From a virus: a stretch of DNA of 23,069 nt. This document shows, piece after piece, positions 16,539 through 22,618 of the stretch. Positions within the stretch are counted from its first letter, which is position 1. Each line of letters begins with the position of its first letter. The stretch covers positions 1 through 23,069 of the IMG/VR virus record IMGVR_UViG_3300042880_000450; one strand, written 5' to 3'. Position numbers and translations under genes: made by a program. The notes beneath the pieces are model-generated. The model was not told where the DNA came from. It did not search any database and was given only the letters and a program-made list of their open reading frames with translations.

Positions 16539-16923
16539 GGGGGTGTTTATGGATTTGACAGGTATTGGCTGGAGAATAAGGGCATGTGGGGACTGAATTA
16601 ATCCCCTTAAAAACTGATTCAGAAAACAACTGGCAATGTGCTAAACAAAATGGAAACTCTTGGTTTACTAAGAGGTTCTGAAGTTACTGTAGCTTAAGAA
16701 GTTTACGGAAACGGGGGGTCGGTGGACATACAACCTAGCAACAGAAGTCTTTACAAAGGTGGATCACGACTGAACCCTAAATCGAGTCGTCCATTGGTTG
16801 TTGATTTACGATGGTGAAGAACAAATTAACTATTTTGGGGTATTAGAAAATACCAACCTAAACATGTAGTCCTTACCTTACGGGGTATTATGGACGAGGG
16901 TTCGAGCCCCTCCACCTCCACCA
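16539..16923 (+). ncRNA. ssrA: tmRNA (transfer-messenger RNA), one-piece, 385 bases
   Basis: Both tRNA-like ends are present. The 5' GGGGGTG (16539-16545) pairs with CACCTCC (16913-16919), followed by the discriminator A and an encoded CCA (16921-16923). The conserved GATTTGACAGG D-arm segment lies after the acceptor. The T arm is GAGGG-TTCGAGC-CCCTC, and the conserved AACATGTAG helix segment precedes it. tmRNA is charged with alanine, enters stalled ribosomes with SmpB, and adds a degradation tag. The most plausible tag frame starts at GGC 16632 after CAACT and ends with GTA GCT TAA at 16697. It encodes 21 residues, beginning GNVLNKMETL and ending SEVTVA, instead of the usual ALAA end. No smpB is in the window, so host SmpB is presumably used. 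Confidence 0.95.
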
Positions 16924-16928
16924 CTTAA

Positions 16929-16957
16929 CCTCATTACACTTGTGATGAGGTTTTTTT
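16929..16957 (+). terminator. Intrinsic terminator of the tmRNA
   Basis: CCTCATTAC, a 4-base loop ACTT, then GTGATGAGG form a 9-bp stem followed by seven T. It starts 6 bases after the tmRNA CCA end. Confidence 0.9.
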
Positions 16958-16960
16958 ATG

Positions 16961-16998
16961 CCAAATAAAAAACCCCATTCGATTAAGAACGAGGTTTT
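16961..16998 (-). terminator. Intrinsic terminator of the small lipoprotein gene
   Basis: On the minus strand, AAAACCTCGTTC and GAATGGGGTTTT pair over 12 bp (with G-U pairs) around a 6-base loop and run into TTTTTT. It lies 22 bases after the stop at 17020 and back to back with the tmRNA terminator. Confidence 0.8.
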
Positions 16999-17019
16999 CT
17001 TTTTAGGGCAATTCCTGAA

Positions 17020-17190
17020 TTACTTCACGGTAACAGTGTCTGTAGATTTTACTGTAGAAGTTGACGTACTATCAGATACTTCACTAGTAGCGTTTTTAGA
17101 TGCGTTCCCAGTTGATGTATTTTCACCACAAGATGTCATTAGAGATATTGTCGTGAAAACAACAGTAATAGTTAAAAATAATTTTTTCAT
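17020..17190 (-). CDS. Small predicted lipoprotein, 56 residues
   Basis: The frame runs from ATG at 17190 to TAA at 17020-17022. It starts MKKLFLTITVVFTTISLMTS, followed by Cys21-Gly-Glu-Asn. A two-Lys N-region, a hydrophobic core and a lipobox (LMTS-C) make a type II signal peptide. The mature part is only 36 residues of Ser, Thr, Asn, Asp and Lys and should be an unstructured, lipid-anchored tail. Small phage lipoproteins such as T5 Llp block re-infection by acting on surface receptors; that role here is only an analogy. It lies between the giant RNA terminator and its own terminator, opposite the tmRNA. I found no convincing promoter, so it may depend on read-through from the RNA or on an unrecognised signal. 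Confidence 0.8.
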   Translation of the reverse strand: MKKLFLTITVVFTTISLMTSCGENTSTGNASKNATSEVSDSTSTSTVKSTDTVTVK

Positions 17191-17266
17191 TTTTGTTTTA
17201 ATTAAAGTTATAGTTTATTATACATAATATATAGTACATTTTTTTGTAAAAATCAATAGGTGGTAT

Positions 17267-17292
17267 AAAAAAAAGACAACTAATTGTTGTCT
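17267..17292 (-). terminator. Intrinsic terminator of the giant RNA
   Basis: On the minus strand, AGACAAC, a 5-base loop AATTA, then GTTGTCT form a perfect 7-bp stem directly followed by eight T. No protein-coding frame ends nearby on this strand, so it must end a non-coding transcript. Confidence 0.9.
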
Positions 17293-18238
17293 AAGTTGTT
17301 TTCCAGTAAATTAATTTGATAAAAAAAGGTTGAGATTACACCTGTTATTGAGAACCTTTGGAAGGATTATTGTTTCCCTTCGTATCCACCATCTTTTGAA
17401 CGGTATTTCTCAGTGACGGTTATTTAAGTGAACCACTCTTTGAGGTTTGATCTACTCTCCTATTACTTAACTCTCTCCGAGAATGCCTTCCCAGTTGATC
17501 CTTGCGAGATTAGAGGTCTTTGGTAAAAATACACTCAGACTTGGGGTCCTTATGTGCAACGAACAACTCGTTACTAGGTAGTCACCTTTCGACCAAACCT
17601 GACGGACACTTTTCCTTTCTGTAGTTTAATAATAGATTTATTACTTTCCATAAAGTTTTTGTGTCGTGGATTGTGAAAGTAGTGGTCCGTCTCGAGATTC
17701 GTTATCTTTTGAACAACAAAATACCCAACTACCCTCTGAAATGTCCCCATTTCCATATTTTAAGACTACTTCGAAACAAATCCCTTGGTAGGGATTTATT
17801 AAGGACAATTTCAGCACCACCTGTTTGTTGTCATACCTTTCGGTTTTAAGTATCCTTTAATATTGGAATACGTAATTGTAAATTTGGATAACTTACTTCT
17901 CACATAATTCCTACGGGTTATTCCTATTGGGGTTCCCCCCTCAATCAGATGACCCACATCACCTAATCATAAGATCACTTTCCCTACACCGTTGGCCTCG
18001 GTACTAAAGATCTTATGGTATCCCGCTTGTGTACTCGACCTCAATGATCCGGAGACCATTAAGACGCAAATCAATTTGACAGTTGATTCACTTTATCCCA
18101 CTTTCGTGGTTTATTTAACGACTATACACAGCCAATTATCGTTTATCAGTTCCTGGTGTTTGTCCCGAAGGATCTAACCGTACTCCTGAACGGATAATTT
18201 CTTAATTTTCAAAGAACGTTTCGGACTTTTCCGAATTC
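17267..18238 (-). ncRNA. Giant structured non-coding RNA, about 970 bases (GOLLD/ROOL-like or new class)
   Basis: No credible gene lies here, yet the minus strand has a full host-type promoter at one end and a perfect terminator at the other. The minus-strand RNA is full of stable local structure. There is a 5' hairpin TTCGGA-AAAG-TCCGAA (18220-18235). Tetraloop hairpins include CCAC-GAAA-GTGG (18098-18109), ACC-GAAA-GGT (17835-17844), GGGG-GGAA-CCCC (17929-17940), TCC-TTCG-GGA (18163-18172) and AATGGTC-TCCG-GATCATT (18043-18060). Longer hairpins are AAATCCCT/AGGGATTT (17778-17797) and GTAACGA/TCGTTGC (17556-17574). Long-range helices are CATAAGATC/GATCTTATG (18009-18017 with 17968-17976) and GACGGAC/GTCCGTC (17685-17691 with 17601-17607). 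GNRA and UNCG loops appear on this strand, not the other. Phage-borne RNAs of such size and ornateness are known as GOLLD and ROOL; class membership cannot be settled by eye. Confidence 0.85.
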
Positions 18239-18243
18239 TGATA

Positions 18244-18274
18244 CAAAGTTAAGACATTTATTTTGATTTGTCAA
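18244..18274 (-). promoter_or_regulatory. Host-type promoter of the giant RNA
   Basis: The coding strand has TTGACA (18274-18269) with its TTG exactly 20 bases before TAACTTTG (18251-18244), a full match to the Bacteroidetes pattern. The predicted start near 18238 lies just before the 5' hairpin of the RNA. Confidence 0.78.
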
Positions 18275-18303
18275 GTACTTTGTAAACTTTTTTTTATTTT
18301 TTT

Positions 18304-18453
18304 TTAATATTTTTCGATGTATACGTGTTCGGTACCATACTTTGTCGCCTGATTATGAGCGAACTCAGCACTTGGTGTGTAGTATCTCATACCGTTAGAT
18401 CCAAAGTAGTAAAAAATAATGTTTTCAATGACAACTGTTTCTTGTTCTGACAT
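18304..18453 (-). CDS. Unrecognised 49-residue protein
   Basis: A short complete frame, ATG at 18453 to TAA at 18304-18306, reading MSEQETVVIENIIFYYFGSN, then GMRYYTPSAEFAHNQATKYG and TEHVYIEKY. It is soluble, aromatic-rich and without cysteine. I recognise no family. It is preceded by a good host-type promoter with a leader of about 20 bases, which argues that it is a real gene. The A/T-rich stretch after the stop (ten T on the plus strand) lies upstream of the giant RNA promoter. Expression of small soluble proteins from host promoters is common for early phage genes that alter host functions, but no function can be assigned. Confidence 0.75.
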   Translation of the reverse strand: MSEQETVVIENIIFYYFGSNGMRYYTPSAEFAHNQATKYGTEHVYIEKY

Positions 18454-18476
18454 ATTAATAAATTTTAAATTCGATA

Positions 18477-18507
18477 CAAAGATAGTGGATAAAAACTAAA
18501 AAACAAA
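18477..18507 (-). promoter_or_regulatory. Host-type promoter before the 49-residue gene
   Basis: TTTG (18507-18504), 19 bases, then TATCTTTG (18484-18477) on the coding strand fully match the Bacteroidetes pattern. It lies in the gap after the M23 gene, 23 bases before the ATG. Confidence 0.68.
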
Positions 18508-18510
18508 TTT

Positions 18511-19629
18511 TTATAATAATTTTTTAAATATTTTTTTGATCTCATTAACATTCTCAGTTACCTCAGAAGTTTCTTGGGGTGTCATCATTTTACCAAAAGA
18601 CCCAAATAAATCAAAAAGAGTGGAACTTCCACCTTTACCAAAAAATCCAGAATAAGCGTCATCATAAGTTGATTTTGTATCCCCACTTACCGATTCCCCA
18701 TCCCCATCTGACGATTCGGAAGATTTACCGGAACCTTTTAATAAGGTTCCATCTACGGACAAATACTCTTTAATGTGTTTTTTATCGTCAATACCAATAT
18801 GTACGTGAGTTATTGTTGGAGCTGAGTCCCATTCACTTATTTCACCAACTAGATCACCAACACTTATTTCATTACCAACACTTAGTTTTACATTTTTTAA
18901 GTGTGTGTAAAATGTGTTCGGGTTTCCTTCCGTCCCTGTAATTGATACTTGAGTACCAAAAACTTTACCGGTTGTTTTATTGGTTACTCTCACTTTTTTA
19001 ACCTTCCCTGGAAGTATAGCGTAAACCTTTGTACCGGGTTTAGCGAATATATCCCAAGCGTTATCGGATTCCCAGTTACCAAAAGCTCTAGCTCCGTGGT
19101 TTTTTGGACCATTCTCATAACCGGAGTTTTTGTTGTCACCCCAACCGGGTTTAACATCCCCAAAAATCTTAGGTAATACTTTAGTCTCGACCCCAACTCC
19201 CGCTTCAGATCCTTCACCTTCTTTATCACCTTCTTCAGTTTTACCATCAGACGAAGATTTACACAGTGTCGGAATCCTACCAATTAACGCTTCCAGTTTA
19301 GCCAAATCTGTTTTATCTTCTGGGTGACAAGTTAACATGGACTTAGCGGACTCAATACCACTTTTAGCTTCTCCAATCTCGTCTAGTTTAGAACAAGCGG
19401 TATTTGGGTCAATAGCACGTAGATCCTTTTCCTTATTCTCAATTTGGGTTTTAACGAATCCGGAATGTCTATTTTTCAACCCGGATAGAATGGATAAAGC
19501 TTCAGTTTTAACCTTGGTTATTTCCTCAACTTTAGATTCATTTAGAAGATATTGTTTATCCCCTAAGAATTTTGTCTCAAGTAATAAATTAGATTTTGTT
19601 AAATTTTCACGTTTTGAGTTATGTCTCAT
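18511..19629 (-). CDS. M23-type peptidoglycan peptidase with long N-terminal helical region
   Basis: A 372-residue protein. Residues 1-125 are charged and helical; 126-150 are a Gly/Glu/Ser linker; 155-285 form an M23 (LytM/lysostaphin) domain; the remainder is a Ser/Gly linker and a C-terminal amphipathic helix. The domain shows ESDNAWDIFAKPGTKVYAIL (D193 as metal ligand), YTHL (H243) and THVHIGI (H275, H277 of the HxH motif). The position that is normally the first metal histidine (H-x3-D) is Asp189, a possible ligand change. There is no signal peptide, so it is either a virion-associated wall enzyme or a structural relic. It is followed by the host-type promoter of the 49-residue gene and preceded by an ATATATTTAT motif. 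Confidence 0.87.
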   Translation of the reverse strand: MRHNSKRENLTKSNLLLETKFLGDKQYLLNESKVEEITKVKTEALSILSGLKNRHSGFVKTQIENKEKDLRAIDPNTACSKLDEIGEAKSGIESAKSMLTCHPEDKTDLAKLEALIGRIPTLCKSSSDGKTEEGDKEGEGSEAGVGVETKVLPKIFGDVKPGWGDNKNSGYENGPKNHGARAFGNWESDNAWDIFAKPGTKVYAILPGKVKKVRVTNKTTGKVFGTQVSITGTEGNPNTFYTHLKNVKLSVGNEISVGDLVGEISEWDSAPTITHVHIGIDDKKHIKEYLSVDGTLLKGSGKSSESSDGDGESVSGDTKSTYDDAYSGFFGKGGSSTLFDLFGSFGKMMTPQETSEVTENVNEIKKIFKKLL

Positions 19630-19646
19630 TTGAATTGATATATCCT

Positions 19647-19656
19647 ATAAATATAT
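19647..19656 (-). promoter_or_regulatory. ATATATTTAT motif before the M23 gene
   Basis: ATATATTTAT on the coding strand, 17 bases before the ATG at 19629. It begins inside the TGA stop of the preceding gene. A partly palindromic GATATATTTATAGGATATATC surrounds it. Confidence 0.5.
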
Positions 19657-20132
19657 CACTCAGGTAAAAACCACTCCGGTTTGTCCCTATTTCTCCAGGT
19701 TGTGAAATTGGATTTAGCCCCCATGTAATATTTACGATATGATTCGGTAACCGAGTCTGTCTTATATTCATCTGGCATAGCTTTTGGTGGATTTGTAAAC
19801 TCCCTATCTGGAATATTTGGTTTATTTACAATACACCACTCAATAACTTCCTGGGATTTATGTCGTTTACCGTATCTATATGTGTATTCACGACACAATT
19901 CCAACCCAAGATCACAAAGATAGAGATAGTTGGACAAACTTTCCCTGGACCATATCGAACAAGGGTGGTTTTTGTGTGAAAGCTTGTACGGTACTTGATC
20001 GGTAGCTTGATCGGTCATGTGATGAACACCACATAGGAGTTGTGCGGTCTCCAGAATCATTTTTACCACATGTTTATCACAATGATACGTAGCACATTTT
20101 TTTGTGTCGAAGTCTAAAAAGAAAATATTCAT
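19656..20132 (-). CDS. Conserved phage protein of unknown function with CDKHVVKM motif
   Basis: A 158-residue protein starting MNIFFLDFDTKKCATYHCDK, then HVVKMILETAQLLCGVHH. Further on it has KNHPCSIWSRESLSNYLYLC, ELCREYTYRYGKRH, and ends with KPEWFLPE. I know this pattern (CDKHVVKM-ETAQ-L, HKNHPC-W-R-S-NY, YRYGK-H) from many marine and freshwater phages, where it is left as a conserved hypothetical. The many conserved Cys and His residues suggest metal binding or catalysis, but the activity is unknown to me. A near-match to the host promoter pattern (TTTG, 20 bases, TAAATTAG) ends 4 bases before the ATG. The next gene (M23) follows after 26 bases. Confidence 0.82.
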   Translation of the reverse strand: MNIFFLDFDTKKCATYHCDKHVVKMILETAQLLCGVHHMTDQATDQVPYKLSHKNHPCSIWSRESLSNYLYLCDLGLELCREYTYRYGKRHKSQEVIEWCIVNKPNIPDREFTNPPKAMPDEYKTDSVTESYRKYYMGAKSNFTTWRNRDKPEWFLPE

Positions 20133-20189
20133 AAAACTAATTTACTGGATATAAACCAATAAAACAAATTTTATTAAATATTTTTTATG

Positions 20190-20801
20190 TTAATTCTCAA
20201 GATGTGAGATTAAAACACCCCCAACGGATGTCGCGTGTACCTGGAGATGGTTAATACTTTCCATATCCAATTTTGTTTTTCTCTTTGTGAAGTCAACCCC
20301 AAGGATACCTATGAATTTCTCATCAATTGTCTTAATAGAAAATAAATATCCAGATTTACACCCACTTTCCTCCGCGACATATTTTAGACCAAAAGTAGCG
20401 ATTGTTTCATCTTTAAAATCCGAAACCTCAATTGTGTCGTTTTGTAGGAGTTCATTTATAGCTTTTGAAAACAGGTTAACCGGGATGTTGTGGAAGTTAC
20501 TTTGTATTGATGTTGTTCCCAGATTAACGGTTTCGTATATTATTGAGAATTTAGCCATTGATTTACCAGTTGGGTAAAAATTACCCCCATTATGAAACTG
20601 AGCTATCCAAACTCTATCGGAATTAAACTCCTCCCGTATGTGATCTATTTTTGATGTGATCAATTCACTGACTCTTAATGTGTCTCTAACCATATCTGGT
20701 TTTTTCTTCTTCCCCTCTAACCAATTTCTAACAATTATTACTAGAATTGGTCCTAAAACACCGGTAATAAAAGCTACCGAAATCATTATAAAATTCTCCA
20801 T
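20190..20801 (-). CDS. Membrane-anchored GAF-like domain protein
   Basis: A 203-residue protein. Residues 3-27 form one hydrophobic segment (IMISVAFITGVLGPILVIIV) followed by positively charged RNWLEGKKKKP, so the bulk should face the cytoplasm. A short helix (DTLRVSELITSKIDHIREEF) leads into a GAF-like domain: DRVWIAQFHNGGNFYPTGKS, a KFSIIYE strand, then GYLFSIKTIDEKFIGILGVD and a final helix with HLQVHATSVGGVLISHL. GAF domains bind small molecules or act as signalling modules; the ligand is unknown. It lies just downstream of the lysis operon's terminator and has its own ATATATTTAT motif. A role in sensing for lysis or host control is only a guess. Confidence 0.78.
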   Translation of the reverse strand: MENFIMISVAFITGVLGPILVIIVRNWLEGKKKKPDMVRDTLRVSELITSKIDHIREEFNSDRVWIAQFHNGGNFYPTGKSMAKFSIIYETVNLGTTSIQSNFHNIPVNLFSKAINELLQNDTIEVSDFKDETIATFGLKYVAEESGCKSGYLFSIKTIDEKFIGILGVDFTKRKTKLDMESINHLQVHATSVGGVLISHLEN

Positions 20802-20815
20802 TAAATTTTTATTTA

Positions 20816-20825
20816 ATAAATATAT
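20816..20825 (-). promoter_or_regulatory. ATATATTTAT motif before the GAF-like gene
   Basis: ATATATTTAT on the coding strand, 14 bases before the ATG at 20801. It is downstream of the lysis-operon terminator, so this gene probably has separate initiation. Confidence 0.52.
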
Positions 20826-20850
20826 TTAAATCCATAAAAATACTTAGATT

Positions 20851-20882
20851 AAAAACAAAAACCCCCATTTTAGGTGGGGGTT
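20851..20882 (-). terminator. Intrinsic terminator of the lysis operon
   Basis: On the minus strand, AACCCCCA and TGGGGGTT pair over 8 bp around a 7-base loop, followed by TTTGTTTTT. It starts 20 bases after the holin-like gene. Confidence 0.88.
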
Positions 20883-20902
20883 AATATAACTTTATTAAAA
20901 AA

Positions 20903-21070
20903 TTATTTTTTGTCAATAATTGACCAAATAGCTCCTGTTAATGTCATAACGCCACCGACGATTTCAGTAACGATAGTTTCATCAACAAGTCCCTTCATTA
21001 CAACGATACCACCAACGAATGTCAACGCATGTCTGATAATACCCATAATTTGTTCTTTAGATAATTTCAT
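20903..21070 (-). CDS. Small holin-like membrane protein, 55 residues
   Basis: The frame runs from ATG at 21070 to TAA at 20903-20905: MKLSKEQIMGIIRHALTFVG, GIVVMKGLVDETIVTEIVGG, VMTLTGAIWSIIDKK. Two hydrophobic stretches (about 9-25 and 34-51) with a charged turn match a family of small phage holins in which 'R-H-x-L-T-F-x-G-G' and 'G-A-[IV]-W-S-I' recur. Such proteins make membrane lesions that release the endolysin. It follows the endolysin gene after 37 bases and is followed by a terminator. An ATATTTAT motif lies 30 bases before the start, so it may be expressed both from the operon and separately. Confidence 0.82.
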   Translation of the reverse strand: MKLSKEQIMGIIRHALTFVGGIVVMKGLVDETIVTEIVGGVMTLTGAIWSIIDKK

Positions 21071-21100
21071 AAAATTTGTTTTTTATGGTTTATTTTTAAT

Positions 21101-21109
21101 ATAAATATC
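21101..21109 (-). promoter_or_regulatory. ATATTTAT motif before the holin-like gene
   Basis: GATATTTAT on the coding strand, overlapping the TGA stop of the endolysin gene and 30 bases before the ATG at 21070. It could give the holin its own late transcript. Confidence 0.5.
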
Positions 21110-21932
21110 ACTTAAGTAGGTTATAATACTCTTTAAAGTGTTTTATCCTATCAGCAAGACCTATTGTTCCACCATTAACTCTCTTTGTTACTGCAGTTAC
21201 GGTAGCGTCGTCAGCACCCTTATCACAGATACTCCAAAGTTTATTTGAATCGAAGAAGAATCCCGCTGACGCCAATGGGTATTTAGTGGCAACAAGATCA
21301 GGATTCGAGACACAATCTTCACCAATAAATTTTGTAAAACTTGTGTAGTTTCCTTTTCCTGTTAATTGAATATACCCTCTACCTCTAAATTTAAACCCTT
21401 CTTTTGACGCTTCATCCCCATTACTCATACGGTTAGCGTAAACCCGGGACGCTATTTTCTCAGGTTGTCTAGCGTATGATTCCGCTAAGTTACCTGGAAA
21501 ATATTTACCAAATGTTCTTTTTAATCCATCAGCTGAATAATTTAAATTTTCCGATACCGCTTTAAACCCTCCTGATTCGTGACCACATTGAGCTAAAAAG
21601 TGTGCAAGTCTAAGATTACTTGTGATGTTAAATTTCTTCGCGGTTTCTGGAATTTGTGTGATAACAGCATCGGGAATATGACCCTTTAATTTCTCAATGT
21701 TTAATCCCGTTACTGGTGTGATCACAACATCTTCTTTAACCACTTGGGTTGTTCCAAACATTTTAGACCAGGTACCATCACCAACAATACCATCAGCGGT
21801 TAATCCGTTTTTAGTTTGCCATTCTTTTACCACCGATTCAGTTTTAGGTCCAAAAGAACCATCAGCAGTTAATCCTAATTTTTCTTGGAGTTTTTTTACA
21901 TCGTCCCCTTTCGATCCTACTTTTAATAACAT
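21108..21932 (-). CDS. Endolysin: peptidoglycan-binding domain plus GH19 muramidase/chitinase-type domain
   Basis: A 274-residue protein with two domains. Residues 1-60 are a PG_binding_1 module (VGSKGDDVKKLQEKLGLTAD, DGSFGPKT, DGIVGDGTWSKM). Residues 80-274 are a GH19 domain: RLAHFLAQCGHESGGF carries the catalytic E119, SENLNYSA holds the likely second acid E128, and FKFRGRGYIQLTGKGNY is the substrate-cleft signature. GH19 endolysins cleave the glycan strands of peptidoglycan. There is no signal peptide, so export should need the adjacent holin-like protein. The gene follows the coiled-coil membrane protein by 11 bases and ends 37 bases before the holin, as in a lysis operon. Confidence 0.95.
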   Translation of the reverse strand: MLLKVGSKGDDVKKLQEKLGLTADGSFGPKTESVVKEWQTKNGLTADGIVGDGTWSKMFGTTQVVKEDVVITPVTGLNIEKLKGHIPDAVITQIPETAKKFNITSNLRLAHFLAQCGHESGGFKAVSENLNYSADGLKRTFGKYFPGNLAESYARQPEKIASRVYANRMSNGDEASKEGFKFRGRGYIQLTGKGNYTSFTKFIGEDCVSNPDLVATKYPLASAGFFFDSNKLWSICDKGADDATVTAVTKRVNGGTIGLADRIKHFKEYYNLLK

Positions 21933-21943
21933 AGTTTTTTGTT

Positions 21944-22618
21944 TTATTGTTTATTTTCTGTTGCGTATTTAATACCCATAATGGTTCCCACAATTGAAAA
22001 AGCGTTAGTTAAAAGAATACCAAATATGTTAGACCAAGCAGCACTTATAACTTGTGTATCCTTACCCATTACAAGGGTAAATACGTACACTCCGGTAGTA
22101 ATTATACCAACCCCAACGATAATATAAAGTGCAACCCTAACTATTGTTGATATTAATTCTGTTTGGTTTTTCTTTTGGAGTATGTCAAGATCGTTAATCG
22201 CGTTTGTTTTAGCTTCCTCCGCACGTATTCTCGCACTTTCAGACTTAATCATTTCCTTTTGGAGTTCTTGTTGAATTTTTTCGTTCTCTTCTCTCCAAGT
22301 AATTAACTCACCATTCTGGATTTCAATTTTTACCCTTTGTTCTTCAGCTTCGTTTAGTGTGGATTGGAGGTCCTCCATAATTTTCAAATTCTTCTCGTTC
22401 AAATGGGACAACTCACTGTTTTGTGTTTGTACTTTTTTCGTTATCTCCAATCGTTTACGTCTAGAATCTTTATCTTTGTCAGAACATTTAGTTAGATAGG
22501 TTTTAAAATCGTTGTTATCAGACTCAATTAATTTAATAATGTTTCCCTCAAGTCCGATATTCTTGGACTCAAAGAGTTTAATTAAACCTGTTTCACTATT
22601 TTTATCTAATCTTATCAT
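21944..22618 (-). CDS. Coiled-coil protein with two C-terminal membrane segments
   Basis: A 224-residue protein. Residues 1-45 are a small N-terminal part; 46-155 are a long Glu/Gln/Lys-rich coiled coil (LNEKNLKIMEDLQSTLNEAE, then LQKEMIKSESARIRAEEAKT); 160-188 and 197-218 are hydrophobic membrane segments (VALYIIVGVGIITTGVYVF; NIFGILLTNAFSIVGTIMGI). The coiled coil should lie on the cytoplasmic side. The ATG overlaps the receiver gene's stop as ATGA (22615-22618), which indicates coupled translation and a functional pair. It is followed after 11 bases by the endolysin. The protein could anchor the receiver at the membrane or adjust the timing of lysis; it lacks a kinase domain or periplasmic spanin features that I can see. 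Confidence 0.8.
   Translation of the reverse strand: MIRLDKNSETGLIKLFESKNIGLEGNIIKLIESDNNDFKTYLTKCSDKDKDSRRKRLEITKKVQTQNSELSHLNEKNLKIMEDLQSTLNEAEEQRVKIEIQNGELITWREENEKIQQELQKEMIKSESARIRAEEAKTNAINDLDILQKKNQTELISTIVRVALYIIVGVGIITTGVYVFTLVMGKDTQVISAAWSNIFGILLTNAFSIVGTIMGIKYATENKQ

Noticed and set aside
16633-16644. Alternative tmRNA tag starting at GCA (A-M-C-stop)
   Set aside because: It gives only three residues. The GGC frame right after AACT runs 21 codons and ends in a hydrophobic -VA, as tags do.
16958-17227. Plus-strand frame of 89 codons after the tmRNA
   Set aside because: It runs antisense over the small lipoprotein gene, which has a proper signal peptide and terminator, and it starts inside terminator sequence.
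17574-18177. Open frames of about 60 codons on both strands inside the giant RNA region
   Set aside because: They are short, have unlikely composition, cut through strong hairpins, and lack initiation signals; promoter, terminator and loop types all point to RNA.
17267-18238. Group I or group II self-splicing intron
   Set aside because: No flanking exon of a gene is present, and an own promoter and terminator bound the element. I also saw no domain V-like hairpin, although a covariance search should confirm.
16424-18300. tRNA genes near the tmRNA
   Set aside because: Apart from the tmRNA ends I found no cloverleaf with a T-loop GTTCRA and matching acceptor on either strand.
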